In this document: in pieces, positions 7,262-16,796 of the stretch
How positions within the stretch are numbered: position 1 is the stretch's first letter
Layout of the letters: every line of letters starts with the position of its first letter
Source of the DNA: Paracoccus sp. MC1862
GTDB taxonomy: Bacteria > Pseudomonadota > Alphaproteobacteria > Rhodobacterales > Rhodobacteraceae
Direction of reading: 5' to 3'
Assembly: GCF_016617715.1 (NCBI RefSeq)
Contig: NZ_CP067225.1
Location: 434,001-498,000, forward strand
Length of the DNA stretch: 64,000 bases
Translations under genes and position numbers: made by a program
The notes under the pieces: generated by a model
What the model was told of the DNA's origin: nothing
What the model saw: the letters and a program-made list of their open reading frames with translations, nothing else
Databases searched by the model: none

Positions 7262-8011
7262 ATGCCGGAACTGCACAAGGGCCGCTACCGGGTCCGTCCC
7301 GCGCTGGGCGAGGATGACCTGCGCGCGGCCCAGCGACTGCGCTGGCTGTGCTTCATCGGGGACCGTCACGGCATGGATGACCCCGATGCGCGGGACGCCG
7401 ATGCCCATGACGCGCTGTGCCGGCACCTGCTGATCGAGGACAGCCGCAGCGGCCAGCTTGCCGGCTGCTTTCGCCTGCTGGACCTGGAGTCGGGCGCCGA
7501 CATCGACAGCAGCTATTCCGCGCAGCATTATGATCTGGAGCGCCTTCGCGCCTTTCCCGCGGCCATGATCGAGATCGGCCGCTTCTGCGTCCATCCGGCT
7601 CATTCCGGTTCCGACATCCTGCGGACAGCCTGGGCCGCGCTGACCCGCCATGTGGATGCCGCCGGGGCCGGGCTGCTGTTCGGCTGCTCCTCGTTCCCAG
7701 GCACCGACGCGGCAGGGTATGAGGATGCCTTTGCCATGCTGCGCGACTGTCACCAGGCGCCGCCGCGCTGGCTGCCGCGGATGAGGGCGCCCGAGGTGGT
7801 GCGTTTTCCGCCTCCGCCGCGCCGGCCGGATGCAAGCCGGGCAAGGGCGACGATGCCGCCCTTGCTGCGAAGTTATCTGACAATGGGCGGCTGGGTCAGC
7901 GATCACGCGGTCATGGACCGGGCGCTGGGCACGATCCATGTCTTCACAGGGATGGAGGTCAGCGCCATTCCGTCATCCCGCGCCCGCGCCCTGCGGTTGC
8001 TGGCGGGCTAG
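7262..8011 (+). CDS. olsB: L-ornithine N-alpha-acyltransferase (OlsB-like, GNAT fold)
   Basis: Likely transfers a 3-hydroxyacyl chain from ACP to ornithine, giving lyso-ornithine lipid, a phosphate-free membrane lipid made by many alphaproteobacteria. The 249-residue product matches this acetyltransferase-like family: [24 protein letters not shown] at the start, [18 protein letters not shown] and [11 protein letters not shown] in the core, and [19 protein letters not shown] near the end. The start ATG 7262 was chosen for its preceding G-rich site; an ATG at 7208 is an alternative. The usual partner OlsA (a PlsC-type acyltransferase) is not adjacent. Confidence 0.82.
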   Translation: MPELHKGRYRVRPALGEDDLRAAQRLRWLCFIGDRHGMDDPDARDADAHDALCRHLLIEDSRSGQLAGCFRLLDLESGADIDSSYSAQHYDLERLRAFPAAMIEIGRFCVHPAHSGSDILRTAWAALTRHVDAAGAGLLFGCSSFPGTDAAGYEDAFAMLRDCHQAPPRWLPRMRAPEVVRFPPPPRRPDASRARATMPPLLRSYLTMGGWVSDHAVMDRALGTIHVFTGMEVSAIPSSRARALRLLAG

Positions 8012-8027
8012 ATTGCCTTGCGGGAAA

Positions 8028-8047
8028 GCGGGGGCTTCGCGCCCCGC
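8028..8047 (+). other. GC-rich hairpin downstream of olsB
   Basis: GCGGGG/CCCCGC stem with a loop containing CTTCG, 17 bp after the olsB stop and immediately before a copy of the GGGGATATTTG repeat. It has no T-run; it may stabilise or end the transcript. Confidence 0.45.
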
Positions 8048-8074
8048 GGGGTATTTCGATCCAGAAAGAAGAAC
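8048..8074 (+). repeat. Intergenic repeat copy 1 (GGGGTATTTC...AAGAAGAA)
   Basis: Variant of the six-copy motif GGGGATATTTG + about 5 nt + AAGAAGAA. It starts 37 bp after the olsB stop, in the sense orientation. Confidence 0.6.
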
Positions 8075-8090
8075 TGGCGGCGGGCCACGG

Positions 8091-8119
8091 TTGCTGGCCG
8101 AATCCACCACGGCTAGAAG
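8091..8119 (+). promoter_or_regulatory. Predicted tgt promoter, leaderless spacing
   Basis: TTGCTG-N17-TAGAAG. The -10 ends only 7 nt before the A of the tgt ATG, so transcription should start at or next to the start codon. Confidence 0.55.
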
Positions 8120-8125
8120 CGCCGG

Positions 8126-9253
8126 ATGACCGGATTTTCCTTCACCCTGAACGCGACGGACGGGCGTGCCCGCGCCGGCCTCATCCAGACCCCGCGCGGC
8201 GAGATCCGCACCCCCGCCTTCATGCCCGTGGGCACCGCCGCGACCGTCAAGGCGATGCTGCCCGAAAGCGTGCGCGCCACCGGCGCCGACATCCTGCTGG
8301 GCAACACCTATCACCTGATGCTGCGGCCCGGTGCCGGGCGCATCGCGCGGCTGGGGGGCCTGCACCGCTTCATGAACTGGGACCGGCCGATCCTGACCGA
8401 CTCGGGCGGGTTCCAGGTGATGAGCCTTGCGGACCTGCGGAAGCTGACCGAGGAGGGCGTGACCTTCGCCAGCCACGTCGACGGCTCTCGCCATTTCCTG
8501 TCGCCGGAAACCAGCATGGAGATCCAGCGGCTGCTTGGGTCCGACATCGTCATGGCCTTCGACGAATGCCCCGCGCTGCCCGCAACGCATGAACGGCAGG
8601 CCGAGGCGATGCGGCTGTCCATGCGCTGGGCGCAGCGGTCGCGCGATGCTTTCGGCGACCGCCCCGGCCATGCGCTGTTCGGGATCATGCAGGGGGGTGT
8701 CGAACGCGATCTGCGCGAGGAATCCGCCGAGGCCCTGCGCCGCATCGGCTTCGACGGCTATGCCATCGGCGGCCTTGCCGTGGGCGAGGGGCAGGAGGCG
8801 ATGTTCGGGGTGCTCGACTACGCGCCCGAACTGCTGCCCAGAGATAAGCCGCGCTACCTGATGGGGGTGGGCAAGCCCGACGACATCGTGGGTGCAGTGC
8901 AAAGGGGCGTGGACATGATGGACTGCGTTCTGCCTTCGCGCTCGGGGCGCACGGGACAGGCTTGGACGCGGCGCGGGCAGGTCAACATCAAGAACGCCCG
9001 CCACGCCGACGACCCGCGGCCCTTGGACGAGCGTTGCACCTGTCCCGCCTGCACGGGCTATTCCCGCGCCTACCTGCACCATGTCTTCCGCGCCGGAGAA
9101 ATGATCTCGGGGATGCTGCTGACCTGGCACAACCTGCATTATTATCAGGAGATCATGCAGGGGATGCGGGACGCCATCGCAGGGGGCACGCTGGATAACT
9201 GGATTGCGGGTTTCCACGCCGTCAGGGCACAGGGCGACATCGAGGCAATCTAG
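8126..9253 (+). CDS. tgt: Queuine/preQ1 tRNA-ribosyltransferase
   Basis: Exchanges guanine 34 for preQ1 in tRNAs with GUN anticodons, the key step of queuosine modification. The 375-residue product has the base-binding Asp92 (LTDSGGFQ), the nucleophile Asp266 (MMDCVLPSR), QGGVERDLR, and the zinc ligands Cys304, Cys306, Cys309 and His335. No Shine-Dalgarno sequence is evident because the promoter -10 is only 7 nt upstream. The TAG stop shares the tetranucleotide CTAG with the stop of the convergent TRIC gene. Confidence 0.97.
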   Translation: MTGFSFTLNATDGRARAGLIQTPRGEIRTPAFMPVGTAATVKAMLPESVRATGADILLGNTYHLMLRPGAGRIARLGGLHRFMNWDRPILTDSGGFQVMSLADLRKLTEEGVTFASHVDGSRHFLSPETSMEIQRLLGSDIVMAFDECPALPATHERQAEAMRLSMRWAQRSRDAFGDRPGHALFGIMQGGVERDLREESAEALRRIGFDGYAIGGLAVGEGQEAMFGVLDYAPELLPRDKPRYLMGVGKPDDIVGAVQRGVDMMDCVLPSRSGRTGQAWTRRGQVNIKNARHADDPRPLDERCTCPACTGYSRAYLHHVFRAGEMISGMLLTWHNLHYYQEIMQGMRDAIAGGTLDNWIAGFHAVRAQGDIEAI

Positions 9254-9909
9254 CGGTTGCGCGGCGGGCGGGGGCGATAGACCGGCAGGCTCCAGCCGAA
9301 GATCATGCTGCCGACGCGCAGGATCATCGTGACCGCGCCGCACAGCACCACGGCCATGGAGCGGTCGAGACCGAGCCAGATCAGCACGACCGCCGTCAGC
9401 GCACCGCCGAAGGCGGCGGTGATGTAAAGCTCGCCCTGTTTCAGGACCATCGGCAACTCGTTGCCGACCACGTCGCGCATCAGCCCGCCGAAGGTGCCGG
9501 TGACGACGCCCATCAGCACCACAATCACCGGCGAGACTCCGGCGGCCAGCGCCACGCCGACGCCTGCCGGCACCGCCACGGCCAGCGCAAAGGCGTCGAG
9601 CCAGCGCAGCCATTGCTGGCGGCTTTCGACCAGATGCGCCGTCCAGAAGACCAGCAGCGCCGCCGCTGCCGCCAGCAGGATCAGCGAGGGCCGGTCTACC
9701 CAGAAGACCGTCGCCCGGTTCAGGATCAGGTCGCGCAGCGTGCCCCCGCCCACGGCCGTCATCGTCGCCATGAAGATGAAACCCACCGGGTCAAGCTGCA
9801 GGCGGCTCGCCACCAGCGCCCCGGTGAGCGCAAAGACCAGAGCCGAGGAATAATCCAGCAGCCAGACCAGCGCCGGCAGGTTCGCCCCGATCAGGATGCC
9901 CTCGGTCAC
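9250..9909 (-). CDS. TRIC-family (UPF0126) trimeric intracellular cation channel homologue
   Basis: Membrane protein of 219 residues with about seven helices made of two similar halves, each with a glycine-rich pore-helix motif: [15 protein letters not shown] (52-66) and [16 protein letters not shown] (138-153). Bacterial members form potassium-permeable trimers; the role in cells is poorly known. The start is GTG, overlapping the rnhA stop as GTGA, so translation is coupled to rnhA. The stop overlaps that of tgt. Confidence 0.88.
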   Translation of the reverse strand: MTEGILIGANLPALVWLLDYSSALVFALTGALVASRLQLDPVGFIFMATMTAVGGGTLRDLILNRATVFWVDRPSLILLAAAAALLVFWTAHLVESRQQWLRWLDAFALAVAVPAGVGVALAAGVSPVIVVLMGVVTGTFGGLMRDVVGNELPMVLKQGELYITAAFGGALTAVVLIWLGLDRSMAVVLCGAVTMILRVGSMIFGWSLPVYRPRPPRNR

Positions 9910-10358
9910 TTGAAGGGCGCCATGCCGGCACGGGCCAGTTCATCCGCGCGCTCGTTTTCCGGGTGCCCGGCATGGCCCTTGATCCAGGCCCAGGTGACCT
10001 GGTGGCGGTTGCGGGCCTCGTCCAGCCGCTGCCACAGGTCGGCGTTCTTCACGGGCTTGCGGTCCGAGGTCTTCCAGCCGTTCCGCTTCCAGCCATGAAT
10101 CCAGCCGGTGACGCCGTTCTTCACATAGGCCGAATCGGTGGTGATGGTGATCGTCGTAGACCGGCTCAGGGCTTCCAGCGCGGCGATGGCGGCCATCAGT
10201 TCCATCCGGTTGTTTGTGGTGGCGGGCTCGCCGCCCGAAAGCTCGCGTTCCTTGACCACCCGCTCGCCATCCTGCGCGCGCATCAGCACCCCCCAGCCGC
10301 CGGGGCCGGGATTTCCGCTGCAGGCGCCGTCGGTCCAGGCGAAAAGCTCGGTCATCAT
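9906..10358 (-). CDS. rnhA: Ribonuclease HI
   Basis: Cleaves the RNA strand of RNA-DNA hybrids during replication and repair. The 150-residue product has all four catalytic acids: Asp10 ([11 protein letters not shown]), Glu53 (NNRMELMA), Asp75 ([10 protein letters not shown]) and Asp139 (ENERADELA), with His129 in IKGHAGH. Two adjacent ATGs (10358 and 10355) are possible starts, with GGAG 4-8 nt upstream. It is co-transcribed with the TRIC gene. Confidence 0.97.
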   Translation of the reverse strand: MMTELFAWTDGACSGNPGPGGWGVLMRAQDGERVVKERELSGGEPATTNNRMELMAAIAALEALSRSTTITITTDSAYVKNGVTGWIHGWKRNGWKTSDRKPVKNADLWQRLDEARNRHQVTWAWIKGHAGHPENERADELARAGMAPFK

Positions 10359-10416
10359 GAATCTCCAAGGCGCGTCTTAGCGGTGAAGCAAGACGGGCGG
10401 CAACTCCCGCCGCAGG

Positions 10417-10439
10417 TTCTTCTTTGTTCAAACATCCTC
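10417..10439 (-). repeat. Intergenic repeat copy 2
   Basis: Minus-strand copy GAGGATGTTTG + AACA + AAGAAGAA, about 100 bp after the ispH stop in the same orientation as ispH. It is the most diverged in the ATATTTG part. Confidence 0.5.
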
Positions 10440-10457
10440 GTGGGCTTGCGAGCGCCC

Positions 10458-10526
10458 GGAAAACAGTCCGGCGGGCTGTTTTCCGCGAGCGAGGGTCAAC
10501 AGCCGAGCGGGGGGCGAAGCGCCCCC
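10458..10526 (-). terminator. Two hairpins downstream of ispH
   Basis: Reading with ispH: first a perfect 7-bp stem GGGGGCG-CTT-CGCCCCC (10510-10526), then a perfect 9-bp stem GGAAAACAG/CTGTTTTCC with a 9-nt loop (10458-10484). Neither is followed by a clean T-run, but the second has T4 in its arm. They probably define the ispH transcript end. Confidence 0.45.
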
Positions 10527-10537
10527 GATAGGGCGGC

Positions 10538-11491
10538 TCAGCCCGGCACGGCCTCGCGCAACACGCGCGGCACCTTGAACTCGACCCGCTCGCGCGCCGT
10601 CTCGACCAGTTCCACGCTCAGGTCGTAGCGGTCGGCAAAGGCGGCGATGACCTCGTCCACCAGCACCTCGGGCGCGCTCGCCCCCGCCGTGACGCCGACC
10701 GAACGGATGCCTTCCAGCGCCCGCCAGTCGATGTCGGTTGCCCGCATGACAAGCTGGGCATAATCGCAGCCCGCGCCGCGTCCGACCTCGACCAGCCGCT
10801 TCGAATTGGAACTGTTGGGCGCCCCGATCACCAGCAGCGCGTCGATCAGGGGCGCGATGGCCTTGACCGCCGCCTGCCGGTTCGTCGTCGCATAGCAGAT
10901 GTCGTCCTTGGCCGGTCCGACGATGGCGGGAAACCGCGCCTGCAGGGCCGCCACGATCTGCGCGGTGTCGTCCACCGACAACGTCGTCTGGGTGATCCAG
11001 GCGAGCCGTTCCGGGTCGCGTGGCGTTATCTGCGCCACGTCCTCGACCGTCTCGACCAGGATGACCTCACCCGGCGGAAGCTGGCCCATGGTGCCCAGCA
11101 CTTCGGGGTGGCCGGCGTGGCCGATCATCACCATCTGCAACCCTTCGGCATGGTGCCGCTCGGCCTCGATATGAACCTTGCTGACCAGCGGGCAGGTCGC
11201 GTCCACGAAGACCATCTCGCGCCGCCGCGCCTCGGCAGGCACCGATTTCGGCACGCCATGGGCCGAAAAGATCACCGGGCGGTCGTCGGGCACCTCGTCG
11301 AGTTCCTCGACAAAGACCGCGCCCTTGTCGCGCAAGCCCTCCACGACGAAGCGGTTGTGCACGATTTCGTGGCGCACATAGACCGGCGCGCCCCATTTCT
11401 GCAGCGCAAGTTCCACGATCTGCACGGCGCGGTCCACGCCCGCGCAGAATCCGCGCGGCGCGGCAAGGTAAAGGGTCAGGGGCGGCTTCAT
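10538..11491 (-). CDS. ispH: 4-hydroxy-3-methylbut-2-enyl diphosphate reductase
   Basis: Last enzyme of the MEP isoprenoid pathway, giving IPP and DMAPP; a [4Fe-4S] enzyme. The three cluster cysteines are in [27 protein letters not shown] and [12 protein letters not shown], and the substrate region [12 protein letters not shown] is intact. Length is 317 residues from ATG 11491; an ATG two codons upstream (11497) is an equally possible start. It is transcribed away from gmk. Confidence 0.97.
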   Translation of the reverse strand: MKPPLTLYLAAPRGFCAGVDRAVQIVELALQKWGAPVYVRHEIVHNRFVVEGLRDKGAVFVEELDEVPDDRPVIFSAHGVPKSVPAEARRREMVFVDATCPLVSKVHIEAERHHAEGLQMVMIGHAGHPEVLGTMGQLPPGEVILVETVEDVAQITPRDPERLAWITQTTLSVDDTAQIVAALQARFPAIVGPAKDDICYATTNRQAAVKAIAPLIDALLVIGAPNSSNSKRLVEVGRGAGCDYAQLVMRATDIDWRALEGIRSVGVTAGASAPEVLVDEVIAAFADRYDLSVELVETARERVEFKVPRVLREAVPG

Positions 11492-11604
11492 GTCCATGCC
11501 CGTCAGATACAACGCGCGTGCCCCAAGGTCCATAACGGCCCCGTCCTTGACCTCGGCCGCCCCGGTGGGGCAACTGTCCCCGCCGGACAGCCGTGAGAGG
11601 GACC

Positions 11605-12234
11605 ATGCAGCGCAGCGGATTGCTGATCATCATTTCGTCGCCCTCGGGCGCGGGCAAGTCCACGCTCGCCCGCAGGCTGATGGAATGGGACCCGACCCTG
11701 CGCTTCTCGGTTTCCGCCACCACCCGCCCCCCGCGTCCGGGCGAGGTCGAGGGGCAGCATTACTATTTCATGGACAAGCCCGCCTTTGACGAGATGGTGG
11801 CGCAGGACGAGATGCTGGAACATGCCGAGGTCTTCGGCAACTGCTACGGCACCCCCCGCGCGCCCGTGGAACTGGCGATGGCCGAGGGCCGCGATACCAT
11901 CTTCGACGTGGACTGGCAGGGCGGGCAGCAGATCCGGGCATCGAGCCTCGGCTCGCAGGTCGTCTCGATCTTCATCCTGCCGCCCAGCCTGCCGGAACTG
12001 GAACGCCGCCTTCGCGGGCGCAACCAGGACAGCGACGACGTGATCGCCCGGAGGATGCTGAAAAGTCGCGACGAGATCAGCCACTGGGCCGAATACGACT
12101 ATGTTCTGGTCAACGACGACATCGAGGCGGCCGAGTCCAACCTGCGCGCGATCCTGACGGCCGAGCGGCTGCGGCGCGAGCGGCGCCCGGCCTTGGGCGG
12201 TTTCGTGCGAAAGCTGATGGAGGAAGCGGCATGA
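11605..12234 (+). CDS. gmk: Guanylate kinase
   Basis: Phosphorylates GMP to GDP. The 209-residue product has the P-loop [11 protein letters not shown], the GMP-binding segment [25 protein letters not shown], and the lid segment RLRGRNQD. The start at ATG 11605 follows GAGAGG by about 5 nt; an in-frame GTG four codons upstream is less likely. It overlaps the following gamma-carbonic-anhydrase gene by ATGA. Confidence 0.97.
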   Translation: MQRSGLLIIISSPSGAGKSTLARRLMEWDPTLRFSVSATTRPPRPGEVEGQHYYFMDKPAFDEMVAQDEMLEHAEVFGNCYGTPRAPVELAMAEGRDTIFDVDWQGGQQIRASSLGSQVVSIFILPPSLPELERRLRGRNQDSDDVIARRMLKSRDEISHWAEYDYVLVNDDIEAAESNLRAILTAERLRRERRPALGGFVRKLMEEAA

Positions 12235-12752
12235 TCTGGGAACTCGACGGGGTGGCCCCCGAACTGGGGCAGGGCGCATGGGTCGCGCCCGACGCGCAAC
12301 TGATCGGCCGCGTCGTGCTTGAAGACGAGGCGAGCGTCTGGTGGGGTGCCGTCCTGCGCGGCGACAACGAGGAAATCCGCATCGGCCGCGGCTCCAACGT
12401 GCAGGACGGCTGCGTCTTCCACACCGACCCCGGCCTGCCGCTGCGGATCGGCGCGGATGTGACGGTCGGCCACAAGGCAATTCTGCACGGCTGCACTGTC
12501 GGTGACGGCGCGCTGATCGGCATGGGCGCGACGGTGCTGAACGGCGCCGTGATCGGCGCGGGCGCCCTGATCGGCGCCGGGGCGCTGGTCGCCGAAGGGA
12601 AAGAGATCCCGCCCGGCGCGCTGGTGATGGGAGCGCCGGGGCGCGTCATCCGCCAGCTCGATGAGGCAGCCATCGCCAGCCTGCGCGAATCCGCCGCCCG
12701 CTACCGGGCCAATGCCGCCCGCTTCCGCGCGAGCCTGCGGCGAGTGGACTGA
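12231..12752 (+). CDS. Gamma-carbonic-anhydrase-like protein (left-handed beta-helix)
   Basis: The 173-residue product belongs to the YrdA/CaiE/PaaY group of hexapeptide-repeat proteins that form trimers with metal at subunit interfaces. The three probable metal histidines are in [16 protein letters not shown] and ILHGCTVG. Hexapeptide repeats run through about residues 10-130 ([32 protein letters not shown]), with a helical tail after that. Function may be carbonic anhydrase or a related hydrolase; many homologues have weak activity. It is translationally coupled to gmk. Confidence 0.88.
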   Translation: MIWELDGVAPELGQGAWVAPDAQLIGRVVLEDEASVWWGAVLRGDNEEIRIGRGSNVQDGCVFHTDPGLPLRIGADVTVGHKAILHGCTVGDGALIGMGATVLNGAVIGAGALIGAGALVAEGKEIPPGALVMGAPGRVIRQLDEAAIASLRESAARYRANAARFRASLRRVD

Positions 12753-12761
12753 GGGCAGACC

Positions 12762-13865
12762 GTGGAAAGCGTCGCGCTCCACCAGATCGGCGACGCTGTT
12801 CCGGTGGCGATGCTGGTCGTGGATCACAATGCCCGCGTGATGACCGCGAACGCTGCCGCTGTCGCGATGCTGGGGGCGGGCCTGACCGACCGGCCCTTCG
12901 TCACCGTGCTGCGCCAGCCGCTCATCAACCGCGCCGTTGACCAGACCCTGGCGCCGACACAAGCGCAGGAGCCTGCCTCGACCCGGCTCTCTGCCACGAT
13001 CAGGGCACGGGGACGAGAGCAGAACTGCATCGTCACCGTCTCGCCCCTGACCGTGCGCGGGCGGCGCGGCGCGGTTGTGGTGCTGGAGGACACCACCGGC
13101 GTCGAGCAGGCCGAACAGATGCGCCGCGATTTCGTGGCCAATGTCAGCCACGAGCTGCGCACACCGCTGACCGCGCTGATGGGCTTCATCGAGACCCTGC
13201 GCGGCCCGGCCCGCGACGATGCGGCGGCGCGGGAACGGTTCCTTGCGATCATGGACCGCGAGGCCGGGCGGATGAACCGGCTGATCGGCGACCTTCTGTC
13301 TCTCAGCCGCGTCGAACAGGAAGAGCGGCGGCGCCCGGTCGAGCGGCTGGACCTTGCCGCGCTGGTGCGCGGCGCTTGCGCGACCCTGGCGCCCACGGCC
13401 AAGGCGGCCAACCAGACCCTGCGCCAGATCGACAAGGGCCTGACCGCCCCGGTCGCGGGCGACCCCGACCAGATCCAGCAGGTGCTGCACAACCTGATCG
13501 AGAATGCCATCAAGTACGGCAGCCGGGCCCAGTCCGGCGGAGAGGTCCGCGTGACCCTGTTCCACGTCCCGCATGAACCCGTCCTGCGCGGCCCCGGCTG
13601 GGCCGTCGAGGTCGCCGACGACGGCGAGGGCATCGACCACGTCCACCTGCCGCGCCTGACCGAACGTTTCTACCGCGTCGACACCCACCGCTCGCGCGAG
13701 AAAGGCGGTACGGGGCTGGGTTTGGCCATCGTCAAACACATCGTCGCCCGCCACCGGGGACGGCTGAAGATCGACAGCATGAAGGGGCAGGGCAGCCGCT
13801 TCACCGTGATCCTGCCGGAATGGGTGCCGCCGGGGTCGGGCAGCAAGCAAGGCCGGGGCGGCTGA
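12762..13865 (+). CDS. phoR: PhoR-like sensor histidine kinase without membrane segments
   Basis: Histidine kinase of 367 residues. A PAS-like segment (about 5-115) is followed by the dimerisation H-box with His130 (FVANVSHELRTPL), N-box (NLIENAIKYG, 244-253), G1 (DDGEGI, 287-292) and G2 (GGTGLGLAI). There is no hydrophobic segment, so it should be soluble, unlike enterobacterial PhoR. Soluble PhoR-like kinases of this type occur in Rhodobacterales, where they are usually beside the pst-phoU-phoB genes; here no such neighbours or response regulator follow. The start is GTG, with GAGGGCAG upstream. The assignment to phosphate sensing is inference. Confidence 0.78.
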   Translation: MESVALHQIGDAVPVAMLVVDHNARVMTANAAAVAMLGAGLTDRPFVTVLRQPLINRAVDQTLAPTQAQEPASTRLSATIRARGREQNCIVTVSPLTVRGRRGAVVVLEDTTGVEQAEQMRRDFVANVSHELRTPLTALMGFIETLRGPARDDAAARERFLAIMDREAGRMNRLIGDLLSLSRVEQEERRRPVERLDLAALVRGACATLAPTAKAANQTLRQIDKGLTAPVAGDPDQIQQVLHNLIENAIKYGSRAQSGGEVRVTLFHVPHEPVLRGPGWAVEVADDGEGIDHVHLPRLTERFYRVDTHRSREKGGTGLGLAIVKHIVARHRGRLKIDSMKGQGSRFTVILPEWVPPGSGSKQGRGG

Positions 13866-13879
13866 CGGCGTACCGCTGG

Positions 13880-14291
13880 TCAGGGGATGATGCCCCCGAC
13901 CCATTGGCCATGCACCCACCCGAGACCGGGGCCGGACAACTGCCGCGCGGGTCCGGTGCGCCGGCAGGCATCGGCCTGATCGATTGGCCGTCTGGAACCT
14001 TTACCTCCAGCCAGTCGCCCTGACCGCCGAAGATGGTCACGCAGTCGGCGTTGTGAAGCTGTCCGATCCGGCGGTGCTGCGCGCCCGGCCGCGAGCGGAC
14101 GGCAAGAAAGCCGTCACCATCCGATCTCAGCCCGATGACCGTCCCGGCCATGCAATTGGCCACCTGTCCGTCCGAGCCATCTTCAAAGATCGGCACACAT
14201 CCAGCATCTGCGCCGGGACAGGCGCGGCGGAGAGGCTCGTCAGGATGGCAGGCGGAGCGGCGATCAGGCAGGGAAGGATGGGCGCACGCAT
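13880..14291 (-). pseudogene. Secreted SH3-domain protein interrupted by two frameshifts
   Basis: A good ribosome-binding site (GGGAGG, 7 nt before ATG 14291) and a signal peptide (MRAPILPCLIAAPP ... VPAQ) open in one frame. The SH3-like core (GQVANCMAGTVIGL, FLAVRSRPGAQ, IGQLHNADCVTIF, GDWLEVKV) continues in a second frame, and the end (GWVHGQWVGGIIP, then TGA) lies in a third. The frame changes fall near 14190-14220 and near 14000-14015. Each part looks well preserved, so either the gene broke recently or the sequence has two single-base errors. It sits between phoR and purL. Confidence 0.65.
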
Positions 14292-14402
14292 CGAAGCCTC
14301 CCGCAGATGGTTCCTTCAAGGGATGGTCGCTTCGCCCCGGTGAGGCTGTCAAGGTTTCACCCTGCTCGCACAGGGGCATAGCGCCACTGGAATGCCAGCA
14401 GG

Positions 14403-16586
14403 TCAGGCGTGGTCCGGCACATCGCCCCGGATCGCGCGGGCGAAGGCCGCGCGATAGAGGTCCGACAGCTCGGCCAAGGGCGCCGAGTCGGCGCCCAGCG
14501 TGACCCGCTCGCCGCCGAAGCGGCCGACTTCGGCGATCTCGATGCCGGCGGCGCGGGCCGCGTCCATCAGGCTGCCCGCATCCGCCGCAGGGGCGGCGAT
14601 GAGGTAACGGGCCTGATCCTCTCCGAACAGCGTGGGAATGTCGGCGGCGTCCAGCGTGACGCCCATGCCCGCCGTCTCGGCCATCTCGAAGGCGGCGAGC
14701 GCGAGACCGCCGTCCGCAAGGTCACTCGCGGCGCGCACATGGCCGCGGTGAGCCAGCAGGAACTCGCCATGCCGTCGCTCGGCGGCCAGATCGACCGGAG
14801 GGGCATCGCCCGCCTCGATCCCCCAGACCTCGGCGGCCAGCGCCGACTGGCCCATGTGGCCGCGGGTGACGCCGATGACCAGCGCGAGGTCGCCCTTGTG
14901 GGGCAGCCCGCCGATCAGGTCGTCCAGCGTCTCGATCAGGCCGACCGCCCCGATGGTGGGGGTGGGCAGGATCGCCTGTCCGTCGGTCTCGTTGTAAAGG
15001 CTCACGTTGCCCGACACGATGGGGAAGTCGAGCGCGCGGCAGGCCTCTCCGATGCCTTTGATGACGCCGACGAACTGGCCCATGATCTCGGGCTTCTCGG
15101 GGTTGCCGAAGTTCAGGTTGTCGGTCGCGGCCAGCGGCCTCGCTCCGCAGGCGATCAGGTTGCGCCAGGCCTCGGCCACCGCCTGCTTGCCGCCAACGAC
15201 GGGGTTCGCCTTGACGTAACGCGGCGTCACGTCGCTGGTGAAGGCCAGCGCCTTGTTCGTGCCATGGACCCGCACGACGCCCGCACCGAGGCCCGGCTTG
15301 CGGATCGTGTCGCCACCGACCTGCGTATCATACTGCTCCCATACCCATGCCTTGCAGGCGTAGTTGGGCGAGCCGATCAGCGCCTTCAGCGCCGTGATGG
15401 GCGCGATTTCGGGCAGTTCGCCCAAAGGCTCGGGCGCAGGGGTTTCCACCCAAAGACGATCGTATTCCGGCGCGCTGGACGACAGCTTGGACAGCGGCAG
15501 GTCGGCCATGACCTCGTTGCCATGCAGGATCAGGAAGCGGTCTTCCTCATTGGTCTCGCCCACGATGGCGAAGTCGAGGTCCCATTTCTCGAAGATCGCC
15601 CGCGCCTCGGCCTCTTTCTCGGGCTTCAGCACCATGAGCATCCGCTCCTGGCTTTCGGACAGCATCATCTCGTAGGCCGTCATCGCGGATTCGCGCTGGG
15701 GCACGTGGTCCAGCACCAGCTTGATGCCGAGGCCGCCCTTGTCGCCCATCTCGACGGCGGAACAGGTCAGCCCCGCCGCGCCCATGTCCTGGATCGAGAT
15801 CACCGCGTCCGTCGCCATCAGTTCAAGGCAGGCTTCCAGCAGGCATTTCTCGGTGAAGGGGTCGCCGGCCTGCACGGTCGGGCGCTTGTCCTCGATCGTG
15901 TCGTCGAACTCGGCCGAGGCCATGGTCGCCCCGCCCACGCCGTCGCGGCCCGTCTTGGCGCCCAGATAGACCACCGGCATCCCCACGCCCGAGGCCGCCG
16001 AATAGAAGATGCGGTCCGCATCCGCGAGACCCGCCGCAAAGGCGTTGACGAGGCAGTTGCCGTCATAGGCAGGATGAAAACGGACCTCTCCGCCGACGTT
16101 CGGAACGCCGAAGGCGTTGCCATAGGCGCCAATGCCTTCGACCACGCCCTTGACCAGATGCGGCGTGCGGGGATGTTCGGGACGACCGAAGCTCAACGCG
16201 TTCATCGCGGCAATGGGACGGGCGCCCATGGTGAAGACATCGCGCAGAATGCCGCCGACGCCGGTCGCGGCGCCCTGATGCGGTTCGATATACGAAGGGT
16301 GATTGTGGCTCTCCATCTTGAAGACCACCGCCTGCCCGTCTCCGATGTCCACCACGCCCGCGTTCTCTCCGGGGCCGCAGATCACCTGCGGGCCGGTGGT
16401 GTGCAGCGTCCGCAGCCATTTCTTCGACGATTTATACGAGCAATGCTCGTTCCACATCGCCGAGAAGATGCCGAGTTCCGTATAGCTTGGCTCGCGCCCG
16501 ATGATATCAAGGATGCGCCGGTATTCGTCGGGCTTCAGCCCATGCGCGGCGACCAGCTCGTCGGTGATGGCAGGTTCGTTCTGCAT
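14403..16586 (-). CDS. purL: Phosphoribosylformylglycinamidine synthase, large subunit (PurL)
   Basis: ATP-dependent amidation of FGAR in purine synthesis. At 727 residues this is the small PurL that needs PurS and PurQ as partners, not the fused enzyme; those genes are not in the window. Visible motifs: [66 protein letters not shown] and [12 protein letters not shown]. The start ATG 16586 ([10 protein letters not shown]) has AGAGGG 8 nt upstream; the open frame continues upstream through a terminator, so that part is not coding. Confidence 0.97.
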   Translation of the reverse strand: MQNEPAITDELVAAHGLKPDEYRRILDIIGREPSYTELGIFSAMWNEHCSYKSSKKWLRTLHTTGPQVICGPGENAGVVDIGDGQAVVFKMESHNHPSYIEPHQGAATGVGGILRDVFTMGARPIAAMNALSFGRPEHPRTPHLVKGVVEGIGAYGNAFGVPNVGGEVRFHPAYDGNCLVNAFAAGLADADRIFYSAASGVGMPVVYLGAKTGRDGVGGATMASAEFDDTIEDKRPTVQAGDPFTEKCLLEACLELMATDAVISIQDMGAAGLTCSAVEMGDKGGLGIKLVLDHVPQRESAMTAYEMMLSESQERMLMVLKPEKEAEARAIFEKWDLDFAIVGETNEEDRFLILHGNEVMADLPLSKLSSSAPEYDRLWVETPAPEPLGELPEIAPITALKALIGSPNYACKAWVWEQYDTQVGGDTIRKPGLGAGVVRVHGTNKALAFTSDVTPRYVKANPVVGGKQAVAEAWRNLIACGARPLAATDNLNFGNPEKPEIMGQFVGVIKGIGEACRALDFPIVSGNVSLYNETDGQAILPTPTIGAVGLIETLDDLIGGLPHKGDLALVIGVTRGHMGQSALAAEVWGIEAGDAPPVDLAAERRHGEFLLAHRGHVRAASDLADGGLALAAFEMAETAGMGVTLDAADIPTLFGEDQARYLIAAPAADAGSLMDAARAAGIEIAEVGRFGGERVTLGADSAPLAELSDLYRAAFARAIRGDVPDHA

Positions 16587-16615
16587 GGCGCGGCCCTCTT
16601 GCTGCGGTTCGGCGC

Positions 16616-16644
16616 CTTCTAGGCCGGACGGGGCGCAAGTGGAA
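16616..16644 (-). promoter_or_regulatory. Predicted purL promoter
   Basis: TTCCAC-N17-TAGAAG between the upstream terminator and purL, predicting a leader of about 25 nt with AGAGGG as ribosome-binding site. The -35 is weak. Confidence 0.4.
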
Positions 16645-16670
16645 GATGAGCAACCCTTGCCGCAACGCAG

Positions 16671-16696
16671 AAAAAAAGCCGGGCACGAGGCCCGGC
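16671..16696 (-). terminator. Strong intrinsic terminator
   Basis: GCCGGGC-CTCGT-GCCCGGC followed by seven T residues on the minus strand, between lysR and purL. This is the clearest Rho-independent terminator in the window. Confidence 0.9.
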
Positions 16697-16747
16697 CAAG
16701 TCCAACAGGGAGGTTGAAGCGACGGCAGGCGAGCCTGTGTCCCTTCA
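16671..16747 (-). ncRNA. Candidate small RNA, about 77 nt, with anti-Shine-Dalgarno loop
   Basis: Three hairpins in a row on the minus strand: CAGG-CTCG-CCTG (16726-16737); CAAC-CTCCCT-GTTG (16703-16716), whose loop is complementary to a Shine-Dalgarno sequence; and a 7-bp GC stem followed by T7 (16671-16696), a textbook intrinsic terminator. A TTGAAA-N17-CTAATT promoter ends about 7 nt before the predicted start. CU-rich loops of this kind occur in known alphaproteobacterial stress sRNAs (cuckoo RNAs, alpha-r14). No short ORF fits. Alternatively it is the 3' end of the LysR transcript or a purL leader attenuator. Confidence 0.5.
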
Positions 16748-16753
16748 TTGTCC

Positions 16754-16782
16754 AATTAGCGACCAAACTGCCGGGTTTTCAA
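16754..16782 (-). promoter_or_regulatory. Predicted promoter of the candidate sRNA
   Basis: TTGAAA-N17-CTAATT. The -10 fits a CTNNNT pattern more than the TATAAT type, which could point to a heat-shock-type sigma factor; this is speculative. Confidence 0.4.
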
Positions 16783-16796
16783 GATTAACGAAGCTT

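Noticed and set aside
16587..16766. 60-codon in-frame extension upstream of purL
   Set aside because: It reads through a strong terminator and has no family similarity; the start at 16586 has a good ribosome-binding site.
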